Shown: piece by piece, positions 8,116 through 18,245 of the stretch | Layout of the letters: every line of letters starts with the position of its first letter | How positions within the stretch are numbered: position 1 is the first letter of the stretch | DNA from: an uncultured Duncaniella sp. | GTDB taxonomy: Bacteria > Bacteroidota > Bacteroidia > Bacteroidales > Muribaculaceae | Reading direction: 5' to 3' | Length of the DNA: 64,000 nucleotides | Assembly (NCBI GenBank): GCA_910589485.1 | Contig: CAJUSW010000004.1 | Span: 124,001 to 188,000 of the forward strand | Program-made: the position numbers and the translations under genes | Notes under the pieces: model-generated | Told to the model about the DNA's origin: nothing | The model's input: only the letters and a program-made list of their open reading frames with translations | The model's database searches: none

Positions 8116-10449
8116 TCAGAACAGGTCTTTTATCGATGGACCGTCCCCCCAGTGGTGATCCTTGGGAAAAGCCTTTCCACCCCATGCCTTCTGATTGGTC
8201 CAGGCGAGCGGTGCATCGGTCCAGAATGGATGAGTGGCCGGCAATCCTAACGGCAGAAACGACAGGGATGTCATGTAAAGCGATCCATTGTTGGTGTACC
8301 AGTCGGCAATGTTGGGCTGACGGCCGGCAAAACCTATGGTCAGGAATCCGGCCTCATTGAAATTCTCCTTGTCGTCAAACATCCGGTGCATTACAGCTGT
8401 AAGAGCCGAACGCACCTGCCCGTTGGTCAATCCCGCCGGCAGTTTCTCATACCACGCCATCAGCGCGAGCGGTTGGAGCGTGGCCATGCGGTAAGGGATG
8501 GAGCGACCGAACACAGGGAAAGTTCCCTCGGGCGAGATGAGCCGTTCCAACACTATCGAGTATTTCTGAGCACGTTTCATTGCCCGGTCGTAGTATTTAG
8601 TGTAGTGTATCCTGGTGCGCTTGCCGGCATCCCTCATCGCCTGCAGGGTCTCGAGATACATGGGATGGAACACATAGCTGCTGTAGTAATCGTAAGCGAA
8701 CGACGGACCGTCGGCATACCATCCGTCTCCCACATACCATTCCTCCACTTTACGTATGGCCGAATTTACGCGGTATTCATCATGTGCGGCGCCCGCCTTG
8801 GCCAGAAAACTCTCGATCGTCGACGAGAAAAGCACCCAGTTGGTATAAGGCGGATCCACTCGGCGCAGATTGGTGAACTCCTCCACATAACGTTTCTTGG
8901 TAGTCTCATCAAGAGGCACCCACAACGCGTCATACCCGCGCAGGAAGCTCTCGGCCAAATAGGCCGCATCGACAAGCGCCTGTCCCTCGCCGTTCCACAG
9001 CAGATAATCGGGCGACTCAGGATCCACAGCATTCTTATAGCTTGCGAGGGCCATATCGCGCAATTCCCGGCGCTTCCGTCCCTCCGCACTCCCGTCGTCA
9101 GGGAGCGATAGCCACGGCGCTATTCCGGCCATAAGGCGTCCGAATGTCTCCATATAGGTCACTTTCCTGTTACGGCCATCCCAATTGGGACTCACCTCCA
9201 CAAGCATATTCTTCTGTAGCTCGCCCCTCGACATGTTGCTCAGCACCGGATGGGCCATCTTATACAGGAGATCCACCCAATAGGCCCTGTCAGCCGACGA
9301 TTCCGATTCAAGGTAACGGGTGTACTCACACGCTGCAAGCAGAAAGGCACCCACTCCGAAATTGGAGGTAGACTTGGCATCCACCACCTGGCCGGGGATA
9401 GCCTTTTCACCTATCGGCTGTACGTATCCCACACGGCCGTCCTTCTGCAACGCCGTATTCTTAAGATAATTCCATCCACTCATGGCCGATTCGAGATACT
9501 TTGCATCGGTCAGATATCCGTTGTTGACACCCCACAGCAGTCCGTAGGTGAAGAAAGCTGTTCCTGAGGTCTCAGGCCCGGGAGCATGAGACTCGTCCAT
9601 CATCGACCGGCTCCAATATCCGCCGGGTTGTTGTGTAGCCACCACGGCATCGGCCATGCGCAGGTATTTGTCCTCAAAGAATTTCCGGTGATTGTAATCG
9701 GCAGGCAGATCGGATAGCACCTTGGCCAGTCCGGCAAGGACCCATCCGTCACCGCGCGCCCAGAAATCCTTCTTTCCATTGGCGCTCTTGTGCTTGGGAT
9801 AAGTGTACTTGGCATCCCTGTAGTACAACCCCTCGTCGGGATCATACATTATACTGTCCGACACGGTGATGTATTCATACAGTTTATCCAGATAACGTGG
9901 ATCATCGGTGATCCTGTAGAGCTTGGTCATTACGGGCATCACCATGTACAACCCGTCGGCCCACCACCAGTAATCGTTGCGAGGCGTTGACATCTCATAC
10001 TCCATCACCTCTCTGGCACGCCTGATACGCTTGTCGTCAGGGAGTATGTTGTAGAGATCGGCATACGTCTGGAAACATATCTGCCAATCACCAAACAGCA
10101 CATGGTCGTCAGTCTCGCCATAATCATATTTCCACTTGGAGCGGTCATTCCCTTTCGCACCTTTCCATTCATTGTGCTCGGCCCAACGAAGCGAATAGTC
10201 GAGCCAGTCGTCATTACCCGTGAGGCGGTAGGCCTCCATATTACCGGTGTGATAGGCGGCATTGTCCCAGAAGGCGTTCACTTCAGGGCTATTGTTGCCC
10301 TGCCAGTAATTGTTCACCTTCCTTATCACCTCGCGCACCTGCGCGGCCTCCTTCATGGAGTCATTCTGCTTATCGGGCGAGGCTACAGCCGTGACCGTGG
10401 CCGCACACACCAAAAGCAATCCCAACGACAGTTTAGATTTCAGGTCCAT
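8116..10449 (-). CDS. Secreted GH105 unsaturated glucuronyl/galacturonyl hydrolase fused to DUF2264 domain
   Basis: Two-domain enzyme of 777 residues with a cleavable signal peptide (about residues 1-23, ending AVASP). The first domain, about 40-385, is an (alpha/alpha)6 barrel of the GH105 (YteR/RhiN) family, recognised by the WARGDGWVLAGLAKVL segment and the ADGLYMVMP and GTAFFTYGL helices; the family removes unsaturated uronic acid residues left by polysaccharide lyases, for example from rhamnogalacturonan. The second, about 390-777, matches DUF2264 (NWDGRNRKVTYMETFGRLM, YADGPSFAYDYYSSYVFHPM), a group I believe CAZy now lists as GH154. It stands alone on the minus strand, convergent with trp and divergent from the sigma factor gene. 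Substrate is inferred. Confidence 0.85.
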   Translation of the reverse strand: MDLKSKLSLGLLLVCAATVTAVASPDKQNDSMKEAAQVREVIRKVNNYWQGNNSPEVNAFWDNAAYHTGNMEAYRLTGNDDWLDYSLRWAEHNEWKGAKGNDRSKWKYDYGETDDHVLFGDWQICFQTYADLYNILPDDKRIRRAREVMEYEMSTPRNDYWWWADGLYMVMPVMTKLYRITDDPRYLDKLYEYITVSDSIMYDPDEGLYYRDAKYTYPKHKSANGKKDFWARGDGWVLAGLAKVLSDLPADYNHRKFFEDKYLRMADAVVATQQPGGYWSRSMMDESHAPGPETSGTAFFTYGLLWGVNNGYLTDAKYLESAMSGWNYLKNTALQKDGRVGYVQPIGEKAIPGQVVDAKSTSNFGVGAFLLAACEYTRYLESESSADRAYWVDLLYKMAHPVLSNMSRGELQKNMLVEVSPNWDGRNRKVTYMETFGRLMAGIAPWLSLPDDGSAEGRKRRELRDMALASYKNAVDPESPDYLLWNGEGQALVDAAYLAESFLRGYDALWVPLDETTKKRYVEEFTNLRRVDPPYTNWVLFSSTIESFLAKAGAAHDEYRVNSAIRKVEEWYVGDGWYADGPSFAYDYYSSYVFHPMYLETLQAMRDAGKRTRIHYTKYYDRAMKRAQKYSIVLERLISPEGTFPVFGRSIPYRMATLQPLALMAWYEKLPAGLTNGQVRSALTAVMHRMFDDKENFNEAGFLTIGFAGRQPNIADWYTNNGSLYMTSLSFLPLGLPATHPFWTDAPLAWTNQKAWGGKAFPKDHHWGDGPSIKDLF

Positions 10450-10813
10450 TTATCAGTTATCAAACAGTTTCTAAGTTTTGCGTAAATTTAGAACTTTTTT
10501 CCATAATACAACCGTCATAAATCGTTCAAACTGATGGTCAAAATGCACCACGATACAATTTTCACCCCATTACTTATCAAATTACATCCTAATTTTCAGC
10601 CGATTGACCATCTCATCCGGAGTTACTCACCCGTTCCATCTCCCCATTCACCATTCACAACCCTGCGACGACACTGTTGCATATTAATCAACATTTTGGA
10701 TTGCTGTTACAAATATTATTTATAAATTTGTAACTTGAATAGTATCCGTTGTATCCCCGACGCGATTCTATCTGATATATTAACGGTTAACCCAAAATAA
10801 GTCTCGGATTTTA
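10450..10813. other. Intergenic stretch between divergent genes
   Basis: A 364-base AT-rich gap between the minus-strand GH105 gene and the plus-strand sigma factor gene. It must hold promoters for both directions. A consensus -7 element for the sigma gene is annotated separately; I found no consensus promoter for the GH105 gene, and no RNA gene, repeat or small conserved ORF. Confidence 0.6.
10695..10730 (+). promoter_or_regulatory. Candidate promoter of the ECF sigma factor gene
   Basis: TAAATTTG at 10723-10730 matches the TAnnTTTG -7 element exactly. TTTG at 10695-10698 could be the -33 element, but the spacer is 24 bases against the usual 19-21, so that half is doubtful. The predicted 5' leader is about 80 bases. 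Confidence 0.5.
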
Positions 10814-11368
10814 ATGATCAAAAGGACTGACGATACCTTTGTAAAACTTTACGACACATACTTCGAGAAGTTGATGTTCCATGCCACCCGCTTTGTCGAC
10901 GACCAGGCGGAGGCTGAGGATATTGTCGCCGATGTGTTCTATGAACTGTGGTCACGGCGCGATGAGATAGATTTTGAGAAAGGTATCGTGTCATATATGT
11001 ACAAGGCTGTATCCATGCGCGCTCTCAACGTGTTGCGCCACAAGAACGTGGCAGCAGTGCGCATCGAGGCTCTCGAGGCTATCAACGAGCGCAGGATGGA
11101 TTTCATCGACAAGTCCAACCTTGAAGATAAGATCGAGTCATCCGACATTAAGGCCGGGATACAGGAAGCGATGGACAAGCTTCCTGACAAGTGCAAAGAA
11201 GCATTCACGCTCAGTTACATCAAAGGACTGAAGAGCAAAGAAATTGCACAGATTATGGACATATCGGTACGCACGGTGGAAGCTCACGTATATAAAGCCC
11301 TGCGTTTATTGAGGGAGCGATTGCAGTACCTGATGATGTTTGTGTTAATTTTTTTAGGAATCAAATAA
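10814..11368 (+). CDS. ECF-type RNA polymerase sigma factor
   Basis: Extracytoplasmic-function sigma factor of 184 residues. Region 2 spans about 8-75 (LYDTYFEKLMFHATRFVDDQ, then the acidic AEAEDIVADVFYELW), region 4 about 120-170 (LPDKCKEAFTLSYIKGLKSK, then the helix-turn-helix EIAQIMDISVRTVEAHVYKA). It ends in a hydrophobic tail LMMFVLIFLGIK common among Bacteroidetes SusC-linked sigma factors. The next genes are a FecR anti-sigma factor, an STN-domain SusC and a SusD, so it should drive that receptor operon when the ligand is sensed at the outer membrane. The ligand is unknown. Confidence 0.93.
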   Translation: MIKRTDDTFVKLYDTYFEKLMFHATRFVDDQAEAEDIVADVFYELWSRRDEIDFEKGIVSYMYKAVSMRALNVLRHKNVAAVRIEALEAINERRMDFIDKSNLEDKIESSDIKAGIQEAMDKLPDKCKEAFTLSYIKGLKSKEIAQIMDISVRTVEAHVYKALRLLRERLQYLMMFVLIFLGIK

Positions 11369-11414
11369 GTAGTTTTGAATGGATGCTTGTTTACTATATT
11401 AAAATGCTTTTAAT

Positions 11415-12398
11415 ATGTCACACGTTTCTGAGAAATTGATGATAGATTATATAAATAACGCCTGTTCCGACGATGAATTGATGTTAATAAAAAATTGGAT
11501 TGAAGAATCCGATGATAACGCCAAGGAATTGTTTGAACTGGAGCGTACTGTAATGCTTGCTAAAAGCCTACAGGACAACACCGAACAAAAACGCCGGGTT
11601 GCCGAGAAAATCGACGCGCGCATAGCCCTTGATGAGGCTGTGGGCAAGGCGGTTCACGCCCGTAAACGGCGCCTGTGGATATCGGTGGCAGCCTCGGTGG
11701 CTGTACTGCTGGTTGTTGCAGGCTTATGTCTGTTCAGGCAGCCTCAGGTGAAGATGATACATGTGGTGGCTCTCAATGAAACCCGCAACGTCACCCTCCC
11801 CGATGGATCGGAGGTGTATCTCAATAATAATTCTGAGCTTCAGTATCCCGAGGTATTCTCCGGCAAAAGCCGTGAAGTGAAACTCTCCGGCGAAGGCTTC
11901 TTCAAAGTGGCTCACGACAAGAATCTCCCATTCATTGTTGAAGGACGGTACATCGACGTAAGAGTCCTCGGCACCGAATTCAATTTCCGCAGCCACGATT
12001 CCATCGACAACAGCGTGAGCCTCCTCAAGGGCGCTGTGAAAGTGACGCTCAAGGACCAGAGCCACGATGTGCACCTTACCCCCGGGCAGAAAGCCACCTA
12101 CAGCATATCGGCCGGGACACTGAATGTGGATGAGACCAACGCTTCGGTCGACGGTGCATGGCACGACAAGATAATCCCCTTCGAGAACGCCAATCTGGTT
12201 GCAATCCGCAAGAAACTTACCTAGCTTTACAATGTGACCATTGAACTCGACAAGGGCCTTGATCTCGACAAGACATATTCAGGCGTGACGGTGTATTACG
12301 ACGACATTGACTCCACCCTGATGCAGCTATCCTACACAGTACCCATCGAATTCATCAAGACCGACGGTAATATCAAGATAATACCAAAACGAGAATAG
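11415..12398 (+). pseudogene. FecR-family anti-sigma factor interrupted by an in-frame amber stop
   Basis: Reading from ATG 11415, the frame encodes 269 residues and meets TAG at 12222-12224, then continues open for 57 codons to TAG at 12396-12398. Residues 1-80 are the cytoplasmic sigma-binding part, about 86-106 the single membrane helix (LWISVAASVAVLLVVAGLCL), about 115-215 the periplasmic FecR domain (LPDGSEVYLNNNSELQYPEV, FIVEGRYIDVRVLGTEFNF). The 57 codons beyond the stop (LYNVTIELDKGLDLDKTYSG and on) are the C-terminal DUF4974-type domain that normally contacts the receptor's STN domain. A one-base change (for example CAG, AAG or TGG to TAG) would explain it. It may be a truncated but active anti-sigma factor, a pseudogene, a read-through case or a sequencing error. 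Confidence 0.8.
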
Positions 12399-12440
12399 AA
12401 GCGGTGCAAGCCACCGTCAATTTGAAGCCATCAACCTTAA

Positions 12441-15400
12441 ATGTCAATAGTAACCATAAAACTAAAATTGCGTCTGCTGGCATGTATAGTCTTCATGGCC
12501 GTTGTGCTTGTGGCTAATGCCGGCATCACTCTTTCCACCTCCGGTGCGAAAATCGGCGATGTGATAAGGGTAATACAAGGGCAGACCGAATACAAGTTCT
12601 TCTACGACGACGAAATAGCCAAGTCCAAGGCCAACAACGTCAATCTCAAGAACAACAATATCACCGAGGCTCTCGACCAACTGTTCAGTGGCACATCCAT
12701 CACCTATGTGATCAAGGACAAGATCATCTACCTTAAGAAATCCCCGGCTCCAAACGCTCCCAACGCCAACGCTGTCACCCGAAAGATCAACGGAGTGATC
12801 CTCAACGAGGACGGTGAACCACTGGCCGGCGCCATAGTGAGCATCCGTGGCCAGAAACAGAGCGTGGTGACCGATCTGGAGGGAAGATACACCATCGAGA
12901 CCTCCGAGGCAAGCCCCATACTCGTGTGCAGCTACATAGGCTACAAACCGATAGGGGTGAGAGTGAGGGACCATAACACAGTCAACCTCGACATGACCCT
13001 CGACATCCACACTCTCGATGAGGTGGTGGTCACAGCCCTCGAAATCAGAAGAGACAAGAAGATGCTCGGATATGCCACCCAGGATATCCGGGCTAATCTG
13101 CTTAATCCCACCGGCGATCCGTCGGTGACCGGAGCCCTCGACGGCAAGATAGCCGGCCTGCAGATCAACACGGCCAACACCGGTCTGGGCGGTTCGACCA
13201 AGATAACCATACGTGGCAACTCCTCGCTTACCGACAATAACCAGCCACTGTGGATTGTCGACGGTGTTCCGTTCACCGACAACAACAGCTCCGACGTGTC
13301 CACCTATGGCGGATACGACCGCGGTGGCACCTCATTCGACCTCAACCCCGAGGATATCGAGTCCATATCGGTACTCAAGGGACCTAACGCGGCGGCCCTC
13401 TATGGCTCGCGCGCCGGCAACGGTGTGATACTTGTAACCACCAAGCGCGGAAATGCCCGCGACGGATTAGGCATCAGCTATTCAGGATCATTCACATGGA
13501 GCCGCGTGGCCGGATCGGTCAAGATGCAGGATAAATATGGCCAGGGATCCAACGGCACCATCCATTATGAGACCGACCACAACGGCACTCGTCTCAAGAT
13601 CAATGATACCGGAGCCTTCGGTCCGGCATTTGACGGGTCAATGCAGCCCAATTTCCGTGGCGAGATGACTCCTTACGTGTATGCCGGCGACAAGCTCACC
13701 AGCTATTTCCGCACCGGATTCTCCCAGTTCCACACTGTGGCACTGAGCAATATGACCGACAAGAGCAACTACAGGCTCTCGGTGGGTTTCAATGACAACC
13801 ATGGCCTGTTTGACGGAGAGAGGCTCAGCAAACTCAGCGTTGACTTCTCCTCGGGCACCACATTTACGCCGTGGCTCAAAAGCGATGCCAAGGTATCGGT
13901 ATCCAACACCAAGGCCAAGAACCGTCCTTACGTGGGTCTGCTCGGGGAGGTGGGGCAATTGCTCATGATCCCCGGCAACGTGAGACTCGAGGACCTGCAG
14001 GAGTTTTACTCCAACAAGCGTCCGCACGTCAACTGGTACGGACCCGATACCACCTACTCCAATCCCTATTATTCCCGCCACCGCTTGCAGAACTCCGATG
14101 AGCGATGGCGCGCGTTCGGATTCTACGACTTATCCATAAGCTTCAACAGCTGGATGCAGTTGCACACCAAATATGCTTTTGACTACTACCGCACCCGCAT
14201 CCAGGAGACCGATCTCGGCCTGGCCAACAATGTGCTCACCAACCAGAACTCCACCTGGCAGGATCAGATGCATGACGACCGCATGAGCCGATCAGAGATC
14301 AACCATTTCGAGCATAACATATCGGCCACACTCACCGGCGACAAGAGACTCAACGGCACCTGGAGGATAGGATTCACCGCCGGCGGCAACATCATGTATC
14401 AGAAATACGAGCTGCTCAGCGCTTCGGTCCAGGACATGTTGCAGAAGGACCACTGGGTGTTCAATACCGGAAACAAGCTCACCACGGCCACCAACACCGG
14501 CCATCAGCGCGCCATGTACTCGGTGTTCGCGTCAACCCAGATAGCCTATAAGGAATTTGTGGCCCTCGACCTCACGGCCCGAAACGACTGGTCATCCACT
14601 CTGCCTAAGCATAACAACTCGTTTTTCTACCCGTCGGCCAATCTTGGATTTCTCATCTCCGATTTCGCCCGCAGGTCGGGCAACGGTCTGCCCGACTGGA
14701 TCACCTTTGCCAAGGTGCGCGCTTCGGTCGCATCGGCCGGAAAGGACCCCGACCCTTACAATCTATATAATGTACGCACATTCCAGTACATCATGGGCGA
14801 CCGCGTGTCCATAGCCAACTCCATAAAGATGAATGCCAATCTCAAGCCCGAGATCAAAACCTCCTACGAGGCGGGCCTCGACATGAAATTCTTCGCCAAC
14901 AGGCTTGGTTTTGACTTCACCTATTACACTTCCAGCACTAAGAACCAGGCCATGCTCGTGGACGCCTCGGCGCCATGGACCCAGCAGTGGGTGAATGCCG
15001 GACGCATCACCAACAAGGGTGTGGAGCTGATCATGTATGGCACACCGGTCCACACCAAGGATTTCTCGTTCGACCTGCACATGAACGTCTCCCACAACCG
15101 GTCGACTGTCGACAAACTTGCCGACGGTGTGGACCGCATATATTTCAGCGGCGACCCCAACATGCCGGTCAAGGTGGGCACTGTGGCAGGTGGCAGACTC
15201 GGCGACATCTATGCCAACAACCTGATGCGCCGCGATGCTGACGGCAACCTCATAATCGGCTCCAACGGACTGCCTATGACCGAGACAGGCAACAACCTCG
15301 AGAGGCATCTCCTCGATAATCCCATAGGCAATATACAGCCCGACCTGCTCATGTCGGTCACCCCTACCTTCCGGTGGAAAAATCTGTCGCTGTCAACGCT

Positions 15401-15896
15401 GCTCGACATGAAATTCGGCGGTGACATCGTATCGGTCTCCGAGGGTATGGCCACCAAGGTGGGCACATCCGAGCGTACCGCCTATCGTGGCGAGTATAAG
15501 GAGATCAACGGTGTGAAGGATTACTACATGGTGGTGCCCGGTGTCAAGGAGGACGGATCGGTAAACGATACTCCCGTCTCGGCCCAACGCTACTACTCCA
15601 CAATCGGACTTTTCAAGAGCGTGAGCGGATATGCCGAGGAGTTTGTCCACGATGCCTCCTACATAAAACTCAAGGAGCTGTCGCTCACCTACACCGCCCC
15701 GGCTAAATTATTGAAGAGGACTCCGCTCTCCAATCTGCGCATGAGTTTCGTGGCCCGCAACCTGTGCTACCTCATGAAGCATTGCCCCGGCAATCCCGGC
15801 GGAGGATATGACACCTCCATGTTCTCCCAGGCACTCGATTTTCTTGCCGTGCCCTACACGCGCACCTATGGTTTCACTGTCAACGTAGAGTTCTAA
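12441..15896 (+). CDS. SusC/RagA TonB-dependent receptor with N-terminal STN signalling domain
   Basis: Outer-membrane TonB-dependent importer of 1151 residues. After a signal sequence (about 1-27) come an STN/secretin-N domain (about 28-100), a carboxypeptidase-regulatory-like domain (about 115-195; GVILNEDGEPLAGAIVSIRG), the SusC signature LDEVVVTALEIRRDKK acting as TonB box region, the plug (about 220-340) and the beta-barrel ending in the aromatic TYGFTVNVEF. The STN domain is the part that signals to FecR, so with the upstream sigma/FecR genes this is a trans-envelope signalling receptor. SusD follows 9 bases later. The substrate is not evident; no enzyme genes are attached on the same strand until 20.2 kb. 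Confidence 0.95.
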   Translation: MSIVTIKLKLRLLACIVFMAVVLVANAGITLSTSGAKIGDVIRVIQGQTEYKFFYDDEIAKSKANNVNLKNNNITEALDQLFSGTSITYVIKDKIIYLKKSPAPNAPNANAVTRKINGVILNEDGEPLAGAIVSIRGQKQSVVTDLEGRYTIETSEASPILVCSYIGYKPIGVRVRDHNTVNLDMTLDIHTLDEVVVTALEIRRDKKMLGYATQDIRANLLNPTGDPSVTGALDGKIAGLQINTANTGLGGSTKITIRGNSSLTDNNQPLWIVDGVPFTDNNSSDVSTYGGYDRGGTSFDLNPEDIESISVLKGPNAAALYGSRAGNGVILVTTKRGNARDGLGISYSGSFTWSRVAGSVKMQDKYGQGSNGTIHYETDHNGTRLKINDTGAFGPAFDGSMQPNFRGEMTPYVYAGDKLTSYFRTGFSQFHTVALSNMTDKSNYRLSVGFNDNHGLFDGERLSKLSVDFSSGTTFTPWLKSDAKVSVSNTKAKNRPYVGLLGEVGQLLMIPGNVRLEDLQEFYSNKRPHVNWYGPDTTYSNPYYSRHRLQNSDERWRAFGFYDLSISFNSWMQLHTKYAFDYYRTRIQETDLGLANNVLTNQNSTWQDQMHDDRMSRSEINHFEHNISATLTGDKRLNGTWRIGFTAGGNIMYQKYELLSASVQDMLQKDHWVFNTGNKLTTATNTGHQRAMYSVFASTQIAYKEFVALDLTARNDWSSTLPKHNNSFFYPSANLGFLISDFARRSGNGLPDWITFAKVRASVASAGKDPDPYNLYNVRTFQYIMGDRVSIANSIKMNANLKPEIKTSYEAGLDMKFFANRLGFDFTYYTSSTKNQAMLVDASAPWTQQWVNAGRITNKGVELIMYGTPVHTKDFSFDLHMNVSHNRSTVDKLADGVDRIYFSGDPNMPVKVGTVAGGRLGDIYANNLMRRDADGNLIIGSNGLPMTETGNNLERHLLDNPIGNIQPDLLMSVTPTFRWKNLSLSTLLDMKFGGDIVSVSEGMATKVGTSERTAYRGEYKEINGVKDYYMVVPGVKEDGSVNDTPVSAQRYYSTIGLFKSVSGYAEEFVHDASYIKLKELSLTYTAPAKLLKRTPLSNLRMSFVARNLCYLMKHCPGNPGGGYDTSMFSQALDFLAVPYTRTYGFTVNVEF

Positions 15897-15905
15897 AATA
15901 GAATA

Positions 15906-17729
15906 ATGATGGGACTTTATAGAAATCACCTCATTGCCGCCTGCGTGATGCTCTCAGGCCTCACATCGTGCTACGACCTCAACAGTCTGGGCTCCGATCC
16001 CTATTCGTTGCCCAACAATATCGTGGGCAAACCTCAGAAACCGTCCGAACCCGAAGGGGAATACGGCGATATCGACATATCCTATGAGGTGACCGACCCC
16101 GACGCGCTCGCCCAGATAAAGATCGATCTTGCAGTAGCCCCCTCAACTTTCAGGAATTTCCTGTATGAAGGTTACTACAACGACTATCAGATAACCACCA
16201 ATCTCACTCACGACATATATGCCGGATACACCGGCAACAACAATCCAAACTTCGTGGGCACTGCTCCCGACTACGGTTATTCCGACGACTGGAGCTCGTC
16301 GAGGTGGAGACATTTCTATGTGGACCGTTGCAAGGAGTATGCTTCCCTGCTCCGGGCATTCAAGTTCAGCCCCAATGCCGAGCGGTATGTCAACCAGTAT
16401 CACATCACGCGCATATACTTCGTGTTTCTCGCACTGGCCAATACCGATACCTATGGCGACATGCCGTTCAAGGTGTACGCATCGGTACAGACCCCCGAGA
16501 CCAACAATGTGCCTTACGATTCACAGAAGGACGTGTACGACGGTATGTTCAGGATGCTACGTCAGGCGGTGGAGACCATCAATCCCAATGACGCCTCACA
16601 GTACTCCATCGAGAATGATGACATATGCTATCATGGCGATGCGCTCAAGTGGCTGAGGTTTGCCAATACCTTGCGCCTGCGCATGGCATGCCGCATATCC
16701 AACATTGATCCCGAGCGTGCCCGGCAGGAAGCCCAGGATGCTCTCACTAACCAATGGGGACTCATGGAGAGCGATGCCGACAACATGACCACTGTGCCGA
16801 GATATGCTCCGGTGGAGGCCGGTGGCATAAATGACGGTGGCAATGAAAATGTGCTGGCCATGTGCTCGGTGATGTACAACGGTGATTGTGTGCTCGGATG
16901 GGACCTTGAAAAGTTCTACCGAACACAATCATCCGGCGGAGGCCGCTACACCGTCATTGACAGTGAGGGTGGCTTGGAGGAGAAGATTATAGACCCGAGG
17001 TGTCTTGTGTGCTGGTACCGTGCCGGGATGACCGATGGATTGCTCGCCTCGGGCGAGGAGAATATGCGCGAGGATTTCCGTGGGTGCCCCAAGGGGTTTG
17101 ACAGCCCCACCATGCTTGCTCCTAACCAATTCTCCCTCACACGCACGGCCAAGGATCCCGCCAAATCGAAACTGCATGATCCACGTTCATGGTTCAACTG
17201 TGCCGAACCATCCGTGTGGCTCAGTTATTCCGAGAGCCTTTTCCTTAAAGCCGAGGCTGCCCTGAGGGGTTGGTGCGGTGGTAGTCCCGAAAGTTTTTTC
17301 CGTCGTGGTGTGGATGCATCCCTCGCCTATTACGAGATATCTCCGAGCGAGAGGGAGGATTACATCAACGGTCTGCATGTGCTCAACGACGGCACTTTCT
17401 CCTCGGGCGACAATGAACGTATCCTTGAAGCTATAATCACTCAGAAGTGGATAGCCGTGTTCCCCAACGGTAACGAAGGGTGGGCAGAGTTTCGCCGCAC
17501 GGATTATCCGGCACTCATGACTCCGCTCAATAATACCTCGGGCAACGATGTTCCTGCGGGACATTTCATAAAACGGTTGCTCTACCCCTATTCGGAGAAT
17601 TCCAATAAAGCATTCACAGGCAATCCCTCGCTCCAGGCGGCCAATTCCCAGGGCATACGCCTGTGGTGGGATGTCTCTGACACCAACGATGATACCGGCA
17701 CCCGCCGCACCCCCAATAATTTCCGGTAA
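15906..17729 (+). CDS. SusD/RagB-like surface glycan-binding lipoprotein
   Basis: Lipoprotein partner of the preceding SusC, forming the lid of the transporter. 607 residues; signal peptidase II site LSGLTSC with the lipid-bearing Cys22. It belongs to the SusD-like_2 branch: ANTDTYGDMPFKVY, LKWLRFANTLRLRMACRI, then EAIITQKWIAVFPNGNEGWA near the C-terminus. The gene begins 9 bases after the susC stop and is the last of the sigma-FecR-SusC-SusD operon. An intergenic repeat block starts within 100 bases of its stop. Confidence 0.93.
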   Translation: MMGLYRNHLIAACVMLSGLTSCYDLNSLGSDPYSLPNNIVGKPQKPSEPEGEYGDIDISYEVTDPDALAQIKIDLAVAPSTFRNFLYEGYYNDYQITTNLTHDIYAGYTGNNNPNFVGTAPDYGYSDDWSSSRWRHFYVDRCKEYASLLRAFKFSPNAERYVNQYHITRIYFVFLALANTDTYGDMPFKVYASVQTPETNNVPYDSQKDVYDGMFRMLRQAVETINPNDASQYSIENDDICYHGDALKWLRFANTLRLRMACRISNIDPERARQEAQDALTNQWGLMESDADNMTTVPRYAPVEAGGINDGGNENVLAMCSVMYNGDCVLGWDLEKFYRTQSSGGGRYTVIDSEGGLEEKIIDPRCLVCWYRAGMTDGLLASGEENMREDFRGCPKGFDSPTMLAPNQFSLTRTAKDPAKSKLHDPRSWFNCAEPSVWLSYSESLFLKAEAALRGWCGGSPESFFRRGVDASLAYYEISPSEREDYINGLHVLNDGTFSSGDNERILEAIITQKWIAVFPNGNEGWAEFRRTDYPALMTPLNNTSGNDVPAGHFIKRLLYPYSENSNKAFTGNPSLQAANSQGIRLWWDVSDTNDDTGTRRTPNNFR

Positions 17730-17810
17730 AACGAAGGGGGTGATAGGAAATGAAGCGCGATTGGGGCAACGATGCGAGATTTTGGCAACATAGTGTGGTA
17801 CATTGAATTA

Positions 17811-17947
17811 ACCGACCTCTTCGAGGCCGTTAAATGGACGTTTGACATTGCCCCCACACCTCGCCCGTCAGCGCAAATCTTGCCCTGCGGGCGATTTGCG
17901 CTGACGGCCTCGTGGTGGGGCTATAACTACATCGCCGTTTCACGGCT
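17811..17947 (+). repeat. Palindromic intergenic element, copy A
   Basis: Left hairpin GACCTC-TTC-GAGGCC (17814-17828), palindromic core 17852-17920 and right end CTATAACTACATC plus hairpin GCCGT-TTC-ACGGC (17934-17946). The core stem includes a perfect 15-bp arm pair built on CAGCGCAAATC and its complement around a GCCC-TGC-GGGC tip, enclosed by CCCCAC/GTGGGG. It is 82 bases after the susD gene. Confidence 0.85.
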
Positions 17948-17999
17948 TTTAGGGTAATCCGTTGCCACAATCGCCTGCACGCACTCGCTATCACCACAC

Positions 18000-18180
18000 C
18001 CCCGAAGCGTAAATTCCCCGCAGGTCAACATTCCGACTAAGCCTCGAAGAGGCGAGGTAGTTATAGCCCCACCACGAGACCGGCAAGCAAATCGCCCGAT
18101 AGGGCAGATTTGCGCCGTCGGGTGAGGTGTGGGGAAATGAAATAAATGCCAATTTGGGCGTCGGAGACGTCCTATAATTT
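18000..18180 (-). repeat. Palindromic intergenic element, copy B (inverted)
   Basis: The element in reverse orientation: CCCCGCAGGTC tail (18016-18026), hairpin GCCTC-GAA-GAGGC (18041-18053), core 18067-18134, then hairpin GGCGTC-GGA-GACGTC (18157-18171) and TATAATT. Copies A and B form a head-to-head pair 52 bases apart. Confidence 0.85.
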
Positions 18181-18207
18181 GCATGTGTCGAATTAGTGTG
18201 ATCGGGA

Positions 18208-18225
18208 TAGACCAGAGGGCCAGAG
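18208..18225 (+). repeat. 18-bp direct repeat TAGACCAGAGGGCCAGAG, first copy
   Basis: Identical to 19354-19371; a shorter form (TAGACCAGAGG) is at 19297-19307. The copies flank the orphan gene at 18460-19224 on both sides. Function unknown. Confidence 0.7.
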
Positions 18226-18245
18226 AGCTTTTTTATAGATATAAT

